64,000 nt of DNA, taken from positions 106,506,583 through 106,570,582 of the forward strand of contig OY744532.1 of assembly GCA_963556195.1 (NCBI GenBank), written 5' to 3'. Positions 51,591-64,000 of the stretch are shown piece by piece (the first letter of the stretch is position 1; each line of letters begins with the position of its first letter). The position numbers were made by a program, and so were the translations under genes. The notes under the pieces are model-generated. The model was not told the DNA's origin. It searched no databases and saw only the letters and a list, made by a program, of their open reading frames with translations. This stretch comes from Sepiola atlantica (lineage: Eukaryota; Mollusca; Cephalopoda; Sepiida; Sepiolidae).

Positions 51591-51760
51591 AAAAAAAACG
51601 AGAGAAAACGATTGTTCAGAACATTAATTAATTTCTTTTTAATCGTTTTCTCTCGTTTTTTTTTTATATTTGTTTAATCTCATTCGACCCTCCAAAAAAT
51701 GTCCCAAACGTCCGTATTCCTCGCCGTTATCAAATTTTGTACCACGAAAAATTTATTTAA
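51591..51760. mobile_element. 170-bp hairpin-bearing insert, copy 1, with 11-bp target duplication
   Basis: It starts with an A-rich 23-bp stem (51,591-51,613) pairing with 51,641-51,663 (AATCGTTTTCTCTCG followed by Ts), loop about 27 nt. About 95 bp of non-satellite sequence follows, including GACCCTCC and CGTCCGTATTCCTCGCCG. ATATTAAATGT flanks it at 51,580-51,590 and 51,761-51,771. No ORF. It may be a small non-autonomous element of unknown class; read on the minus strand it would end in the hairpin and a T run. Confidence 0.8.
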
Positions 51761-54515
51761 ATATTAAATGTATATAATCTGTAAATATTTAATAAATATC
51801 AATAAATATACGTGTAATATAATAGTAAATATATATAATCTGTAATATTTATAAAATATCAATAAATATACCTGTAATATAATAGTAAATGTATATAATC
51901 TGTAAATATTTATAAAATATCAATATATATACGTGTAATATAATAGTAAATGTATATAATCTGTAAATATTTATAAAATATCAATAAATATACGTGTAAT
52001 ATAATAGTAAATGTATATAATCTGTAAATATTTATAAAATATCAATAAATATACGTGTAATATAATAGTAAATGTATATAATCTGTAAATATATATAAAA
52101 TGTCAATAAATATACGTGTAATATAGTAAAAAATGTATATAATCTGTAAATATTTATAAAATATGTATAAATATACGTGTAATATAATAGTAAACATATA
52201 TAATCTGTAAATATTAACGGAACATCAATAAATATACGTGTAATATAATAAAAAATGTATATAATCTGAAAATATTTATAAAATATCAATAAATATACGT
52301 GTAATATAATAGTAAATGTATATAATCTGTAAATATATATAAAATGTCAATAAATATACGTGTAATATTATATAAAATGTATATAATCTGAAAATATTAT
52401 CTAAAATATCAATAAATATACGTGTAATATAATAGTAAATGTAAAATATCTGTAAATATTTATAAAATATATATAAATATACGTGTAATATAATAATAAA
52501 TGTATATGATTTGTAAATATATATTAAATATCAATAAATATACGTGTAATATTATAGTAAATGTATATAATCTGTAGTAATTCATAAAATATCAATAAAT
52601 TTACATGTACTATAATAGTAAATGTAGAATATCTGTAAATATTTAAAAAATATCAATAAATATACGTGTAATACAGTAACAAATGTATGTAATCTGTAAA
52701 TATTTATAAAATATATATAAATATACCTGTAATATAATAGGAAACGTATATAATCTGTAAATATTTATAAAATATCAATAAATATACGTGTAATATAATA
52801 GTAAATGTATATAATCTGAAAATATTTATAAAATATTTATAAATATACGTGTAATATAATAGTAAATGTATATTGTCGGTAAATATTTATAAAATATTAA
52901 TAAATATACCTGTAATATAATAGTAAATGTATAAAATTTGTAAATATATATAAAATGTCAATAAATATACGTGTAATATAATATTAAATGTATATAATCT
53001 GTAAATATTTATCAAATATCAATAAATATACGTGTAATATAATAGTAAATATATATAATCTGTAAATATTTATAAAATATCAATAAATATACCTGTAATA
53101 TAATAGTAAATGTATATAATCTGTAAATATTTATAAAATATCAATATATATACGTGTAATATAATAGTAAATGTATAAAAACTGTAAATATTGATGAAAT
53201 ATCAACAAATATACGTGTAATATAATAGTAAATGTATATAATCTGTAAATATTTATACAATATCAATACATATACGTGTAATATAATAGTAAATGTATAT
53301 AATCTGTCAATATATATAAAATATCAATAAATATACGTGTAATATAATAAAATATGTATATAATCTGAAAATATTTATAAAATGTAAATAAATATACGTG
53401 TAATATTATAGTAAATGTATATTATCTGTAAATATACATAAAATATCAATAAATATAAGTGTAATATAATAGTAAATGTATATAATCTGTTAATATATAT
53501 AAAATGTCAATAAATATACGTGTAATATAATAGTAAATTTATAAAATCTGTAAATATATACAAAATATCAATAAATATACGTGTAATATAATAAAAATGT
53601 ATATAATCTGTAAATATTTATAAAATATCAATAAATATACGTTTAATATAATAGTAAAGGTATATAATCTTTAATATTTATAAAATATCAATAAATATAC
53701 TTGTAATATAATAGTAAATGTATATAATCTATGAATATATATAAAATGTGAATAAATATACGTGTAATATTATATAAAATGTATATAATCTGAAAATATT
53801 ATCTAAAATATCAATAAATATACGTGTAATATAATAGTAAATGTAAAATATCTGTAAATATTTATAAAATATATATAAATATACGTGTAATATAATAATA
53901 AATGTATATGATTTGTAAATATATATTAAATATCAATAAATATACGTGTAATATTATAGTAAATGTATATAATCTTTATAAATTCATAAAATATCAATAA
54001 ATTTACGTGTACTATAATAGTTAATGTAGAATATCTGTAAATATTTAAAAATTATCAATAAAAATACGTGTATTATAATAGTAAATGTATATAATCTCTA
54101 AATAATTATTAAATATTAATAAATATACGTGTAATATAATAGTAAATGTATGTAAGCTTTAAATATATATAAAATGTCAATAAATATACGTGTAATATAG
54201 TAACAAATGTATGTAATCTGTAAATATTTATAAAATATATATAAATATACCTGAAATATAATAGTAAACGTATATAATCTGTAAATATTTATAAAATATC
54301 AATAAATATACGTGTAATATAATAGTAAATGTATATAATCTGAAAATATTTATAAAATATTTATAAATATACGTGTAATATAATAGTAAATGTATATTGT
54401 CTGTAAATATTTATAAAATATTAATAAATATACCTGTAATATAATAGTAAATGTATATAATTTGTAAATATATATAAAATGTCAATAAATATACGTGTAA
54501 TATAATATTAAATGT

Positions 54516-54683
54516 AAAAAAACGAGAGAAAACAATTGTTCAGAACATTAATTAATTTCTTTTTAATCGTTTTCTCTCGTTTTTTTAAATATTTGTTTAA
54601 TCTCATTTGACCCTCCAAAAAATGTCCCAAACGTCCGTATTCCTCGCCGTTATCAAATTTTGTACCACGAAAAATTTATTTAA
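54516..54683. mobile_element. 168-bp hairpin-bearing insert, copy 2, same target duplication
   Basis: Nearly identical to the insert at 51,591-51,760, with a few substitutions (for example AACAATTG for AACGATTG and TTTGACC for TTCGACC) and shorter homopolymers. ATATTAAATGT flanks it at 54,505-54,515 and 54,684-54,694. Surrounding satellite variants also match, so it was copied with its flanks and not inserted independently. Confidence 0.85.
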
Positions 54684-57600
54684 ATATTAAATGTATATAA
54701 TCTGTAAATATTTAATAAATATCAATAAATATACGTGTAATATAATAGTAAATATATATAATCTGTAATATTTATAAAATATAAATAAATATACCTGTAA
54801 TATAATAGTAAATGTATATAATCTGTAAATATTTATAAAATATCAATATATATACGTGTAATATAATAGTAAATGTATAAAATCTGTAAATATTGATAAA
54901 ATATCAACAAATATACGTGTAATATAATAGTAAATGTATATAATCTGTAAATATTTATAAAATATCAATAAATATACGTGTAATATAATAGTAAATGTAT
55001 ATAATCTGTAAATATTTATAAAATATCAATAAATATACGTGTAATATAATAGTAAATGTATATAATCTGTAAATATTTATTAAATATCAATAAATATACG
55101 TGTAATATAATAGTAAATGTATATAATCTGTAAATATATATAAAATGTCAATAAATATACGTGTAATATAGTAAAAAATGTATATAATCTGTAAATATTT
55201 ATAAAATATGTATAAATATACGTGTAATATAATAGTAAACATATATAATCTGTAAATATAAACGAAATATCAATAAATATACGTGTAATATAATAAAAAA
55301 TGTATATAATCTGAAAATATTTATAAAATATCAATAAATGTACGTGTAATATAATAGTAAATGTATATAATCTGTAAATATATATAAAATGTCAATAAAT
55401 ATACGTGTAATATTATATAAAATGTATATAATCTGAAAATATTATCTAAAATATCAATACATATACGTCTAATATAATAGTAAATGTAAAATATCTGTAA
55501 ATATTTATAAAATATATATAAATATACGTGTAATATAATAATAAATGTATATGATTTGTAAATATATATTAAATATCAATAAATATACGTGTAATATTAT
55601 AGTAAATGTATATAATCTGTAGTAATTCATAAAATATCAATAAATTTACATGTACTATAATAGTAAATGTAGAATATCTGTAAATATTAAAAAAATATCA
55701 ATAAATATACGTGTAATACAGTAACAAATGTATGTAATCTGTAAATATTTATAAAATATATATAAATATACCTGTAATATAATAGTAAACGTATATAATC
55801 TGTAAATATTTATAAAATATCAATAAATATACGTGTAATATAATAGTAAATGTATATAATCTGAAATTATTTATAATATATTTATAAATATAAGTGTAAT
55901 ATAATAGTAAATGTATATTGTCTGTAAATATTTATAAAATATTAATAAATATACCTGTAATATAATAGTAAATGTATAAAATTTGTAAATATATATAAAA
56001 TGTCAATAAATATACGTGTAATATAATATTAAATGTATATAATCTGTAAATATTTATCAAATATCAATAAATATACGTGTAATATAATAGTAAATATATA
56101 TAATCTGTAATATTTATAAAATATCAATAAATATACCTGTAATATAATAGTAAATGTATATAATCTGTAAATATTTATAAAATATCAATATATATACGTG
56201 TAATATAATAGTAAATGTATAAAATCTGTAAATATTGATGAAATATCAACAAATATACGTGTAATATAATAGCAAATGTATATAAACTGTAAATATTTAT
56301 ACAATATCAATAAATATACGTGTAATATAATAGTAAATGTATATAACCTGAAAATATTTATAGAATATCAATAAATATACGTGTAATATAATAAAATATG
56401 TATATAATCTGAAAATATTTATAAAATGTATATAAATATACGTGTAATATTATAGTAAATGTATATTATCTGTAAATATACATAAAATATCTATAAATAT
56501 AAGTGTAATATAATAGTAAATGTATATAATCTGTTAATATATATAAAATGTCAATAAATATACGTGTAATATAATAGTAAATGTATATAATCTGTAAATA
56601 TATACAAAATATCAATAAATATACGTGTAATATAATAAAAATGTATATAATCTGTAAATATTTATAAAATATCAATAAATATACGTTTAATATAATAGTA
56701 AAGGAATATAATCTTTAATATTTATAAAATATCAATAAATATACTTGTAATATAATAGTAAATGTATATAATCTGTAAATATTTATAAAATATAAATAAA
56801 TATACGTGTAATATAATAGTAAATGTATAAAATCTGTAAATATGTAGGAAATATCAATAAATATACGTGTAATATAATAGTAAATGTATATTATCTGTAA
56901 ATATTTATAAAATATCAATAAATATAGGTGTAATATAATAGTGAATGTATATAAGCTGTAAATATATATAAAATGTCAATAAATATACGTGTAATATAGT
57001 AACAAATGTATGTAATCTGTAAATATTTATAAAATATATATAAATATACGTGTAATATAATAGTAAACGTGTATAATTTGTAAATATTTATAAAATATCA
57101 ATAAATATACGTGTAATATAATAGTAAATGTATATAATCTGAGAATATTTATAAAATATCAATAAATATACGTGTAATATAATAGTAAATGTATATAATC
57201 TGAGAATATTTATCAAATATCAATAAATATACGTGTAATATAATAGTAAATGTATATCATCTGTAAATATTTATAAAATAGTAATAAATATACCTGTAAT
57301 ATAATAGTAAATGTATATAATTTGTGAATATATATAAAATATCAATAAATATACGTGTAATACTATATATAAATGTATATAATCTGTAAATATGTATACA
57401 ATATCAATAAATATACGTGTAATATAATAGTAAATTTATACAATCTGTAAATATATATAAAATATCAATATATATACGTGTAATATAATAGTTAATGTAT
57501 ATAATCTATAAATATTTATAAAATATCAATAAATATACGTATAATATAATAGTAAATGTATATAATCTGTAAATATATATAAAATGTCAATAAATATACG

Positions 57601-59929
57601 TGTAATATAATAGTAAATGTATATAATCTGTAAATATATACAAAATATCAATAAATATACGTGTAATATTATAGTAAATGTATATTATCTGTAAATATAT
57701 ATAAAATATCAATAAATATCAGTGTAATATAATAGTAAATGTATATAATCTGTAAATATTTATACAATATTAATAAATTTACGTGTAATATAATAGTTAA
57801 TGTAAAATATCTGTAAATATTTATAAAATATCAATAAATATACGTGTAATATAATAATAAATGTATATGATTTGTAAATATATATAAAATATCAATAAAT
57901 ATACGTGTTATATTATATTAAATGTATATAATCTGTTAATATATATACAATATCAATAAATATATGTGTAATATAATAACAAATGTATATAATCTTTAAA
58001 TATTTATAAAATATCAATAATATACGTGTAGTATAATAGTAAATGTATATAATCTGTAAATATATATAAAATATTAATAAAGATACGTGTAATATAATAA
58101 AAATGTGTACAATCTGTAAATATTTATAAAATATCAATAAGTATACGTGTAATATAATAGTAAATGTATATAATCTGTAAATATATATAAAATGTCAATA
58201 AATATACGTGTAATATAATTGTAAATGTATATAATCTGTAATATTTATAAAATATGAATAAATATACGTATAATATAAAAGTAAATGTATATAATCTGTA
58301 AATATTTATAAAATATCAATAAATATACGTGTAATATAATAGTAAATGTATATAATCTGTAAATATATATAAAATGTCAATAAATATACGTGTAATATAG
58401 TAACAAATGTATATAATCTGTAAATATTTATGAAATATATATAAATATACGTGTAATATAATAGTAAACGTATATAATCTGTAAATATTTATAAAATATC
58501 AATAAATATACGTGTAATATAATAGTAAATGTATACAATCTGTAAATATATATAAAATATAAATGAATATGCGTGTAATATAATAGTAAATGTATATAAT
58601 CTGTAAATATATATAAAATGTACATTAAGTATACGTGTAATATAATAACAAATATATATAATCTGTAAATATTTATAAAATATCAATAAATATATTTGTA
58701 ATATTATATTATATGACTATAATGTGTAAATATATAAAAAATATCAATAAATATACGTGTAATATAATAGCAAACTTATATAATCTGTAAATATTTATGA
58801 AATATCAATAAATATACGTGTAATATAATAGTAAATGTATATAATCAGAAAATATTTATAAAATATCAATAATTATACGTGTAATATAGTAACAAATGTA
58901 TGTAATCTGTAAATATTTATAAAATATATATTAATATACGTGTAATATAATAGTAAACGTATATAATCTGTAAATATTTATAAAATATCAATAAATATAC
59001 GTGTAATATAATAGTAAATGTATATAATCTGAGAATATTTATAAAATATCAATAAATATACGTGTAACATAATAGTAAATGTATATAAGCTGTAAATATA
59101 TATAAAATGTCAATAAATATACGTGTAATATAGTAAAAAATGTATGTAATCTGTAAATATTTATAAAATATATATAAATATACGTATAATATAATAGTAA
59201 ACGTATATAATCTGTAAATATTTATAAAATATCAATAAATATACGTGTAATATGATAGTAAATGTATATAATCTGAGAATATTTACAAAATATCAATAAA
59301 TATACGTGTAATATAATAGTTAATGTATATCATCTGTAAATATTTATAAAATATTAATAAATTAACCTGTAATATAATAGTAAATGTATATAATTTGTAA
59401 ATATATATAAAATATCAATAAATATACGTGTAATATTATATATATATGTATATAATCTGTAAATATTTATACAATATCTACAAATATACGTGTAATATAA
59501 TAGTAAATTCATACAATCTGTAAATATATATAAAATATGAATAAATATACGTATAATATAATAGTAAATGTATATAATCGGTAAATATATATAAAATGTA
59601 CATTAAGTATACGTGTAATATAATAACAAATGTATACAATATTTATAAATATATATAAATATACGCGTAATATAATAGTAAACGTATATAATCTGTAAAT
59701 ATTTATAAAAGATCAATAAATATACGTGTAATATAATAGTAAATGTATACAATCTGTAAATATATATAAAATATAAATGAATATGCGTGTAATATAATAG
59801 TAAATGTATATAATCTGTAAATATATATAAAATGTACATTAAGTATACGTGTAATATAATAACAAATATATATAATCTGTAAATATTTATAAAATATCAA
59901 TAAATATATTTGTAATATTATATTATATG

Positions 59930-62900
59930 CATATAATGTGTAAATATATAAAAAATATCAATAAATATACGTGTAATATAATAGCAAATGTATATAATCT
60001 GTAAATATATATAAAATGTCAATAAATATACGTTTAATATAATAGTAGCTGTATATAATCTGTAAATATTTATAAAATATCAATAAATATACGTGTAATA
60101 TAATAGTTAATGTAAAATATCTGTAAATATTCATAAAATATTAATAAATATACGTAGATATATAATAATAAATGTATATTATTTATAAATATATATAAAA
60201 TATCAATAAATATACGTGTAATATTATATTAAATGTATATAATCTGTAAATATATTTTAAATATCAATAAATATACGTGTTATGTAATATTAAATGTATA
60301 TAATCTGTTAATATATACACAATATCAATAAATATACGTGTAATATTATAACAAATGTATATAATCTTCAAATATTTATAAAATATCAAGAAATATACGT
60401 GTAATATAATAGTAAATGTATATCATCTGTAATATTTATAAAACATCAATAAATATATCTGTAATATAATAGTAAATGTATATAATCTGTAAATATTTAT
60501 AAAATATCAATAAATATACGTGTAATATAATACTAAATGTATAAAATCTGTAAATAGTTATGAAATATCAATAAATATACGTGTAATATAATAGTAAATG
60601 TATATAATCTGTAAATATTTATAAAATATCAATAAATTAACGTGTAATATAATAGTTAATGTATATCATCTGTAATTATTTATAAAATATTAATAAATAT
60701 ACCTGTAATATAATAGTAAATGTATATAATTTGTAAATATATATAAAATATCAATAAATATACGTGTAATATAATATATAAATGTATATAATCTGTAAAT
60801 ATTATAACAATATCAATAAATATACGTGTAATATAATAGTAAATTTATACAATCTGTAAATATATATAAAATATGAATAAATATACGTGTAATATAATAG
60901 TAAATGTATATAATCTGTAAATATATATGAAATGTACATTGAGTATACGTTTAATATAAGAACAAATGTATATAATATTTAAATATTTATAAAATATCAA
61001 TCAATATAGGTGTAATATAATAGTAAATGTATATAATCTGTAAATATTTATAAAATATCAATAAATATACGTGTAATATAATAGTAAATGTATATAATCT
61101 GTAAATATATATAAAATGTCAATGAATATACATGTAATATAGTAACAAATATATATAATCTGTAAATATTTATAAAATATATATAAGTATACGTGTAATA
61201 TAATAGTAAACGTATATAATCTGTAAATATTTATAATAGATCAATAAATATACGTGTAATATGATAGTAAATGTATACAATCTGTAAATATATATAAAAT
61301 ATAAATGAATATGCGTGTAATATAATAGTAAATGTATATAATCTGTAACTATATATAAAATGTACATTAAGTATACGTGTAATATAATAACAAATATATA
61401 TAATCTCTAAATATTTATTAAATATCAATAAATATATTTGTAATATTATATTATATGCATATAATGTGTAAATATATAAAAAATATCAATGAATATACGT
61501 GTAATATAATAGCAAATGTATATAATCTGTAAATATATATAAAATGTCAATAAATATACGTGTAATATAATAGTAAATGTATATAATCTGTAAATATTTA
61601 TAAAATATCAATAAATATACGTGTAATATAATAGTTAATGTAAAATATCTGTAAATATTCATAAAATATCAATAAATATACGTAGATATATAACAATAAA
61701 TGTATATTATTTATAAATATATATAAAATATCAATAAATATACGTGTAATATTATATTAAATGTATATAATCTGTAAATATATTTAAAATATCAATAGAT
61801 ATACGTGTTATATAATATTAAATGTATATAATCTGTTAATATATATACACAATATCAATAAATATACGTGTAATATGATGACAAATGTATATAATCTTCA
61901 AATATTTACAAAATATCAAGAAATATACGTGTAATATAATAGTAAATGTATATAATCTGTAAAATTTATAAAATATCAATAAATATACGTGTAATATAAT
62001 ACTAAATGTATAAAAGCTGTAAATATTTATGAAATATCAATAAATATACGTGTAATATTATACTAAATGTATAAAATCTGTAAATATTTATAAAATACCA
62101 ATAAATATATTTGTAATATTATATTATATGCATATAATGTGTAAATATATAAAAAATATCAATAAATATACGTGTAATATAATAGCAAATGTATATAATC
62201 TGTAAATATATATAAAATGTCAATAAATATACGTTTAATATAATAGTAGCTGTATATAATCTGTAAATATTTATAAAATATCAATAAATATACGTGTAAT
62301 ATAATAGTTAATGTAAAATATCTGTAAATATTCATAAAATATCAATAAATATACGTAGATATATAATAATAAATGTATATTATTTATAAATATATATAAA
62401 ATATCAATAAATATACGTGTAATATTATATTAAATGTATATAATCTGTAAATATATTTTAAATATCAATAAATATACGTGTTATGTAATATTAAATGTAT
62501 ATAATCTGTTAATATATACACAATATCAATAAATATACGTGTAATATTATAACAAATGTATATAATCTTCAAATATTTATAAAATATCAAGAAATATACG
62601 TGTAATATAATAGTAAATGTATATAATCTGTAATATTTATAAAACATCAATAAATATATCTGTAATATAATAGTAAATGTATATAATCTGTAAATATTTA
62701 TAAAATATCAATAAATATACGTGTAATATGATACTAAATGTATAAAATCTGTAAATAGTTATGAAATATCAATAAATATACGTGTAATATAATAGTAAAT
62801 GTATATAATCTGTAAATATTTATAAAATATCAATAAATTAACGTGTAATATAATAGTTAATGTATATCATCTGTAATTATTTATAAAATATTAATAAATA

Positions 62901-64000
62901 TACCTGTAATATAATAGTAAATGTATATAATTTGTAAATATATATAAAATATCAATAAATATACGTGTAATATAATATATAAATGTATATAATCTGTAAA
63001 TATTATAACAATATCAATAAATATACGTGTAATATAATAGTAAATTTATACAATCTGTAAATATATATAAAATATGAATAAATATACGTGTAATATAATA
63101 GTAAATGTATATAATCTGTAAATATATATGAAATGTACATTAAGTATACGTTTAATATAAGAACAAATGTATATAATATTTAAATATTTATAAAATATCA
63201 ATCAATATAGGTGTAATATAATAGTAAATGTATATAATCTGTAAATATTTATAAAATATCAATAAATATACGTGTAATATAATAGTAAATGTATATAATC
63301 TGTAAATATATATAAAATGTCAATAAATATACATGTAATATAGTAACAAATATATATAATCTGTAAATATTTATAAAATATATATAAGTATACGTGTAAT
63401 ATAATAGTAAACGTATATAATCTGTAAACATTTATAATAGATCAATAAATATACGTGTAATATGATAGTAAATGTATACAATCTGTAAATATACATAAAA
63501 TATAAATGAATATGCGTGTAATATAATAGTAAATGTATATAATCTGTAACTATATATAAAATGTACATTAAGTATACGTGTAATATAATAACAAATATAT
63601 ATAATCTCTAAATATTTATAAAATATCAATAAATATATTTGTAATATTATATTATATGCATATAATGTGTAAATATATAAAAAATATTAATGAATATACG
63701 TGTAATATAATAGCAAATGTATATAATCTGTAAATATATATAAAATGTCAATAAATATACGTGTAATATAATAGTAAATGTATATAATCTGTAAATATTT
63801 ATAAAATATCTATAAATATACGTGTAATATAATAGTTAATGTAAAATATCTGTAAATATTCATAAAATATCTATAAATATACGTAGATATATAACAATAA
63901 ATGTATATTATTTATAAATATATATAAAATATCAATAAATATACGTGTAATATTATATTAAATGTATATAATCTGTAAATATATTTTAAATATCAATAAA
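59930..64000. repeat. 2,201-bp higher-order repeat, nearly two units
   Basis: AGTAGCTG occurs at about 60,044 and 62,245. GTTATGTAATATTAAATG occurs at about 60,280 and 62,481. The variant block at 61,170 recurs at 63,371. All are 2,201 bp apart (36 x 61 plus 5). The second unit is cut by the window end. Confidence 0.85.

Larger units (their letters stand above)
51500..57000. repeat. About 3-kb higher-order repeat carrying the hairpin inserts
   Basis: The inserts are 2,925 bp apart (48 x 61 minus 3). Satellite open segments starting at 52,032 and 55,080 are 3,048 bp apart (50 x 61 minus 2). The unoccupied sites are 3,045 bp apart. The 123-bp difference is two monomers gained in the second unit. 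Confidence 0.8.
43631..64000. repeat. 61-bp AT-rich satellite array, right block (about 334 monomers)
   Basis: The same monomer and orientation as 13,930-39,963 resumes exactly where the LINE interrupted it, and runs off the window. It is broken only by the two hairpin inserts at 51.6 and 54.5 kb. The array holds several higher-order periods, listed separately. Confidence 0.97.

Noticed and set aside
15253..63629. Dozens of minus-strand open frames of 60-224 codons rich in Ile, Tyr and Leu
   Set aside because: They lie wholly in the 61-bp satellite and repeat with a 61-residue period, because 61 is not divisible by 3. Composition and periodicity explain them; no domain or start context supports coding.

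Overview
This window is eukaryotic, repeat-dominated DNA from an animal genome. It has no bacterial gene organisation, and I found no host protein-coding gene I can support. What is recognisable is mobile elements: a mariner/Tc1-type transposase, two non-LTR retrotransposon families, Penelope-like remnants, and hAT-like, MITE-like and SINE-like pieces. Around them are long (TA)n and other microsatellites and very large tandem arrays. The mix, and the flavour of the LINE and transposase proteins, suggest a lophotrochozoan, plausibly a cephalopod mollusc. That is inference from memory of the families, not a database result.

Region 1, about 1-13,900, is accessory sequence. It opens with the 3' end of a mariner/Tc1-superfamily element (transposase C-terminus plus terminal repeat). 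Next come a near-perfect 125-bp-arm palindrome, a tRNA-like SINE candidate, a decayed LINE reverse-transcriptase C-terminus, a chimera headed by the 5' end of U2 snRNA, a nested-inverted-repeat MITE, a dispersed repeat in three copies, a putative LTR, and degenerate telomere-like repeats. At 8,696-8,740 the sequence folds into a complete type I hammerhead ribozyme. A 37-bp minisatellite of exactly 27 copies follows, then a 5'-truncated copy of the same LINE family that lies intact further right, and at least two Penelope-like (GIY-YIG) fragments on the minus strand.

Region 2, 13,930-39,963 and 43,631-64,000, is a single very AT-rich satellite with a 61-bp monomer. It covers about 46.4 kb (roughly 760 monomers), or about 72% of the window, and runs off the right edge. 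It has higher-order structure: a 183-bp trimer block, a 2,253-bp tandem duplication, higher-order repeats of 3,429/2,498/3,002 bp whose lengths differ by whole numbers of monomers plus 16 bp, a 4,996-bp repeat, a ~3.0-kb repeat and a 2,201-bp repeat. Monomers at the left edge are a different, more irregular type from those in the interior, as seen at the edges of centromeric arrays in other organisms.

Region 3, 39,964-43,630, is an apparently full-length non-LTR retrotransposon inserted in the satellite. It has a 650-bp 5' leader, one intact 968-codon endonuclease/reverse-transcriptase ORF, an A-rich tail and an 8-bp target-site duplication. The matching unoccupied site lies in the next 4,996-bp satellite unit at 48,627-48,634. 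A second kind of insert, about 170 bp with a 23-bp-stem hairpin and 11-bp target duplications, is present twice (51.6 and 54.5 kb). It alternates with two unoccupied sites, so it was copied by satellite amplification. The strongest leads are the satellite and its nested periodicities, the hammerhead ribozyme, and the U2-headed chimera.
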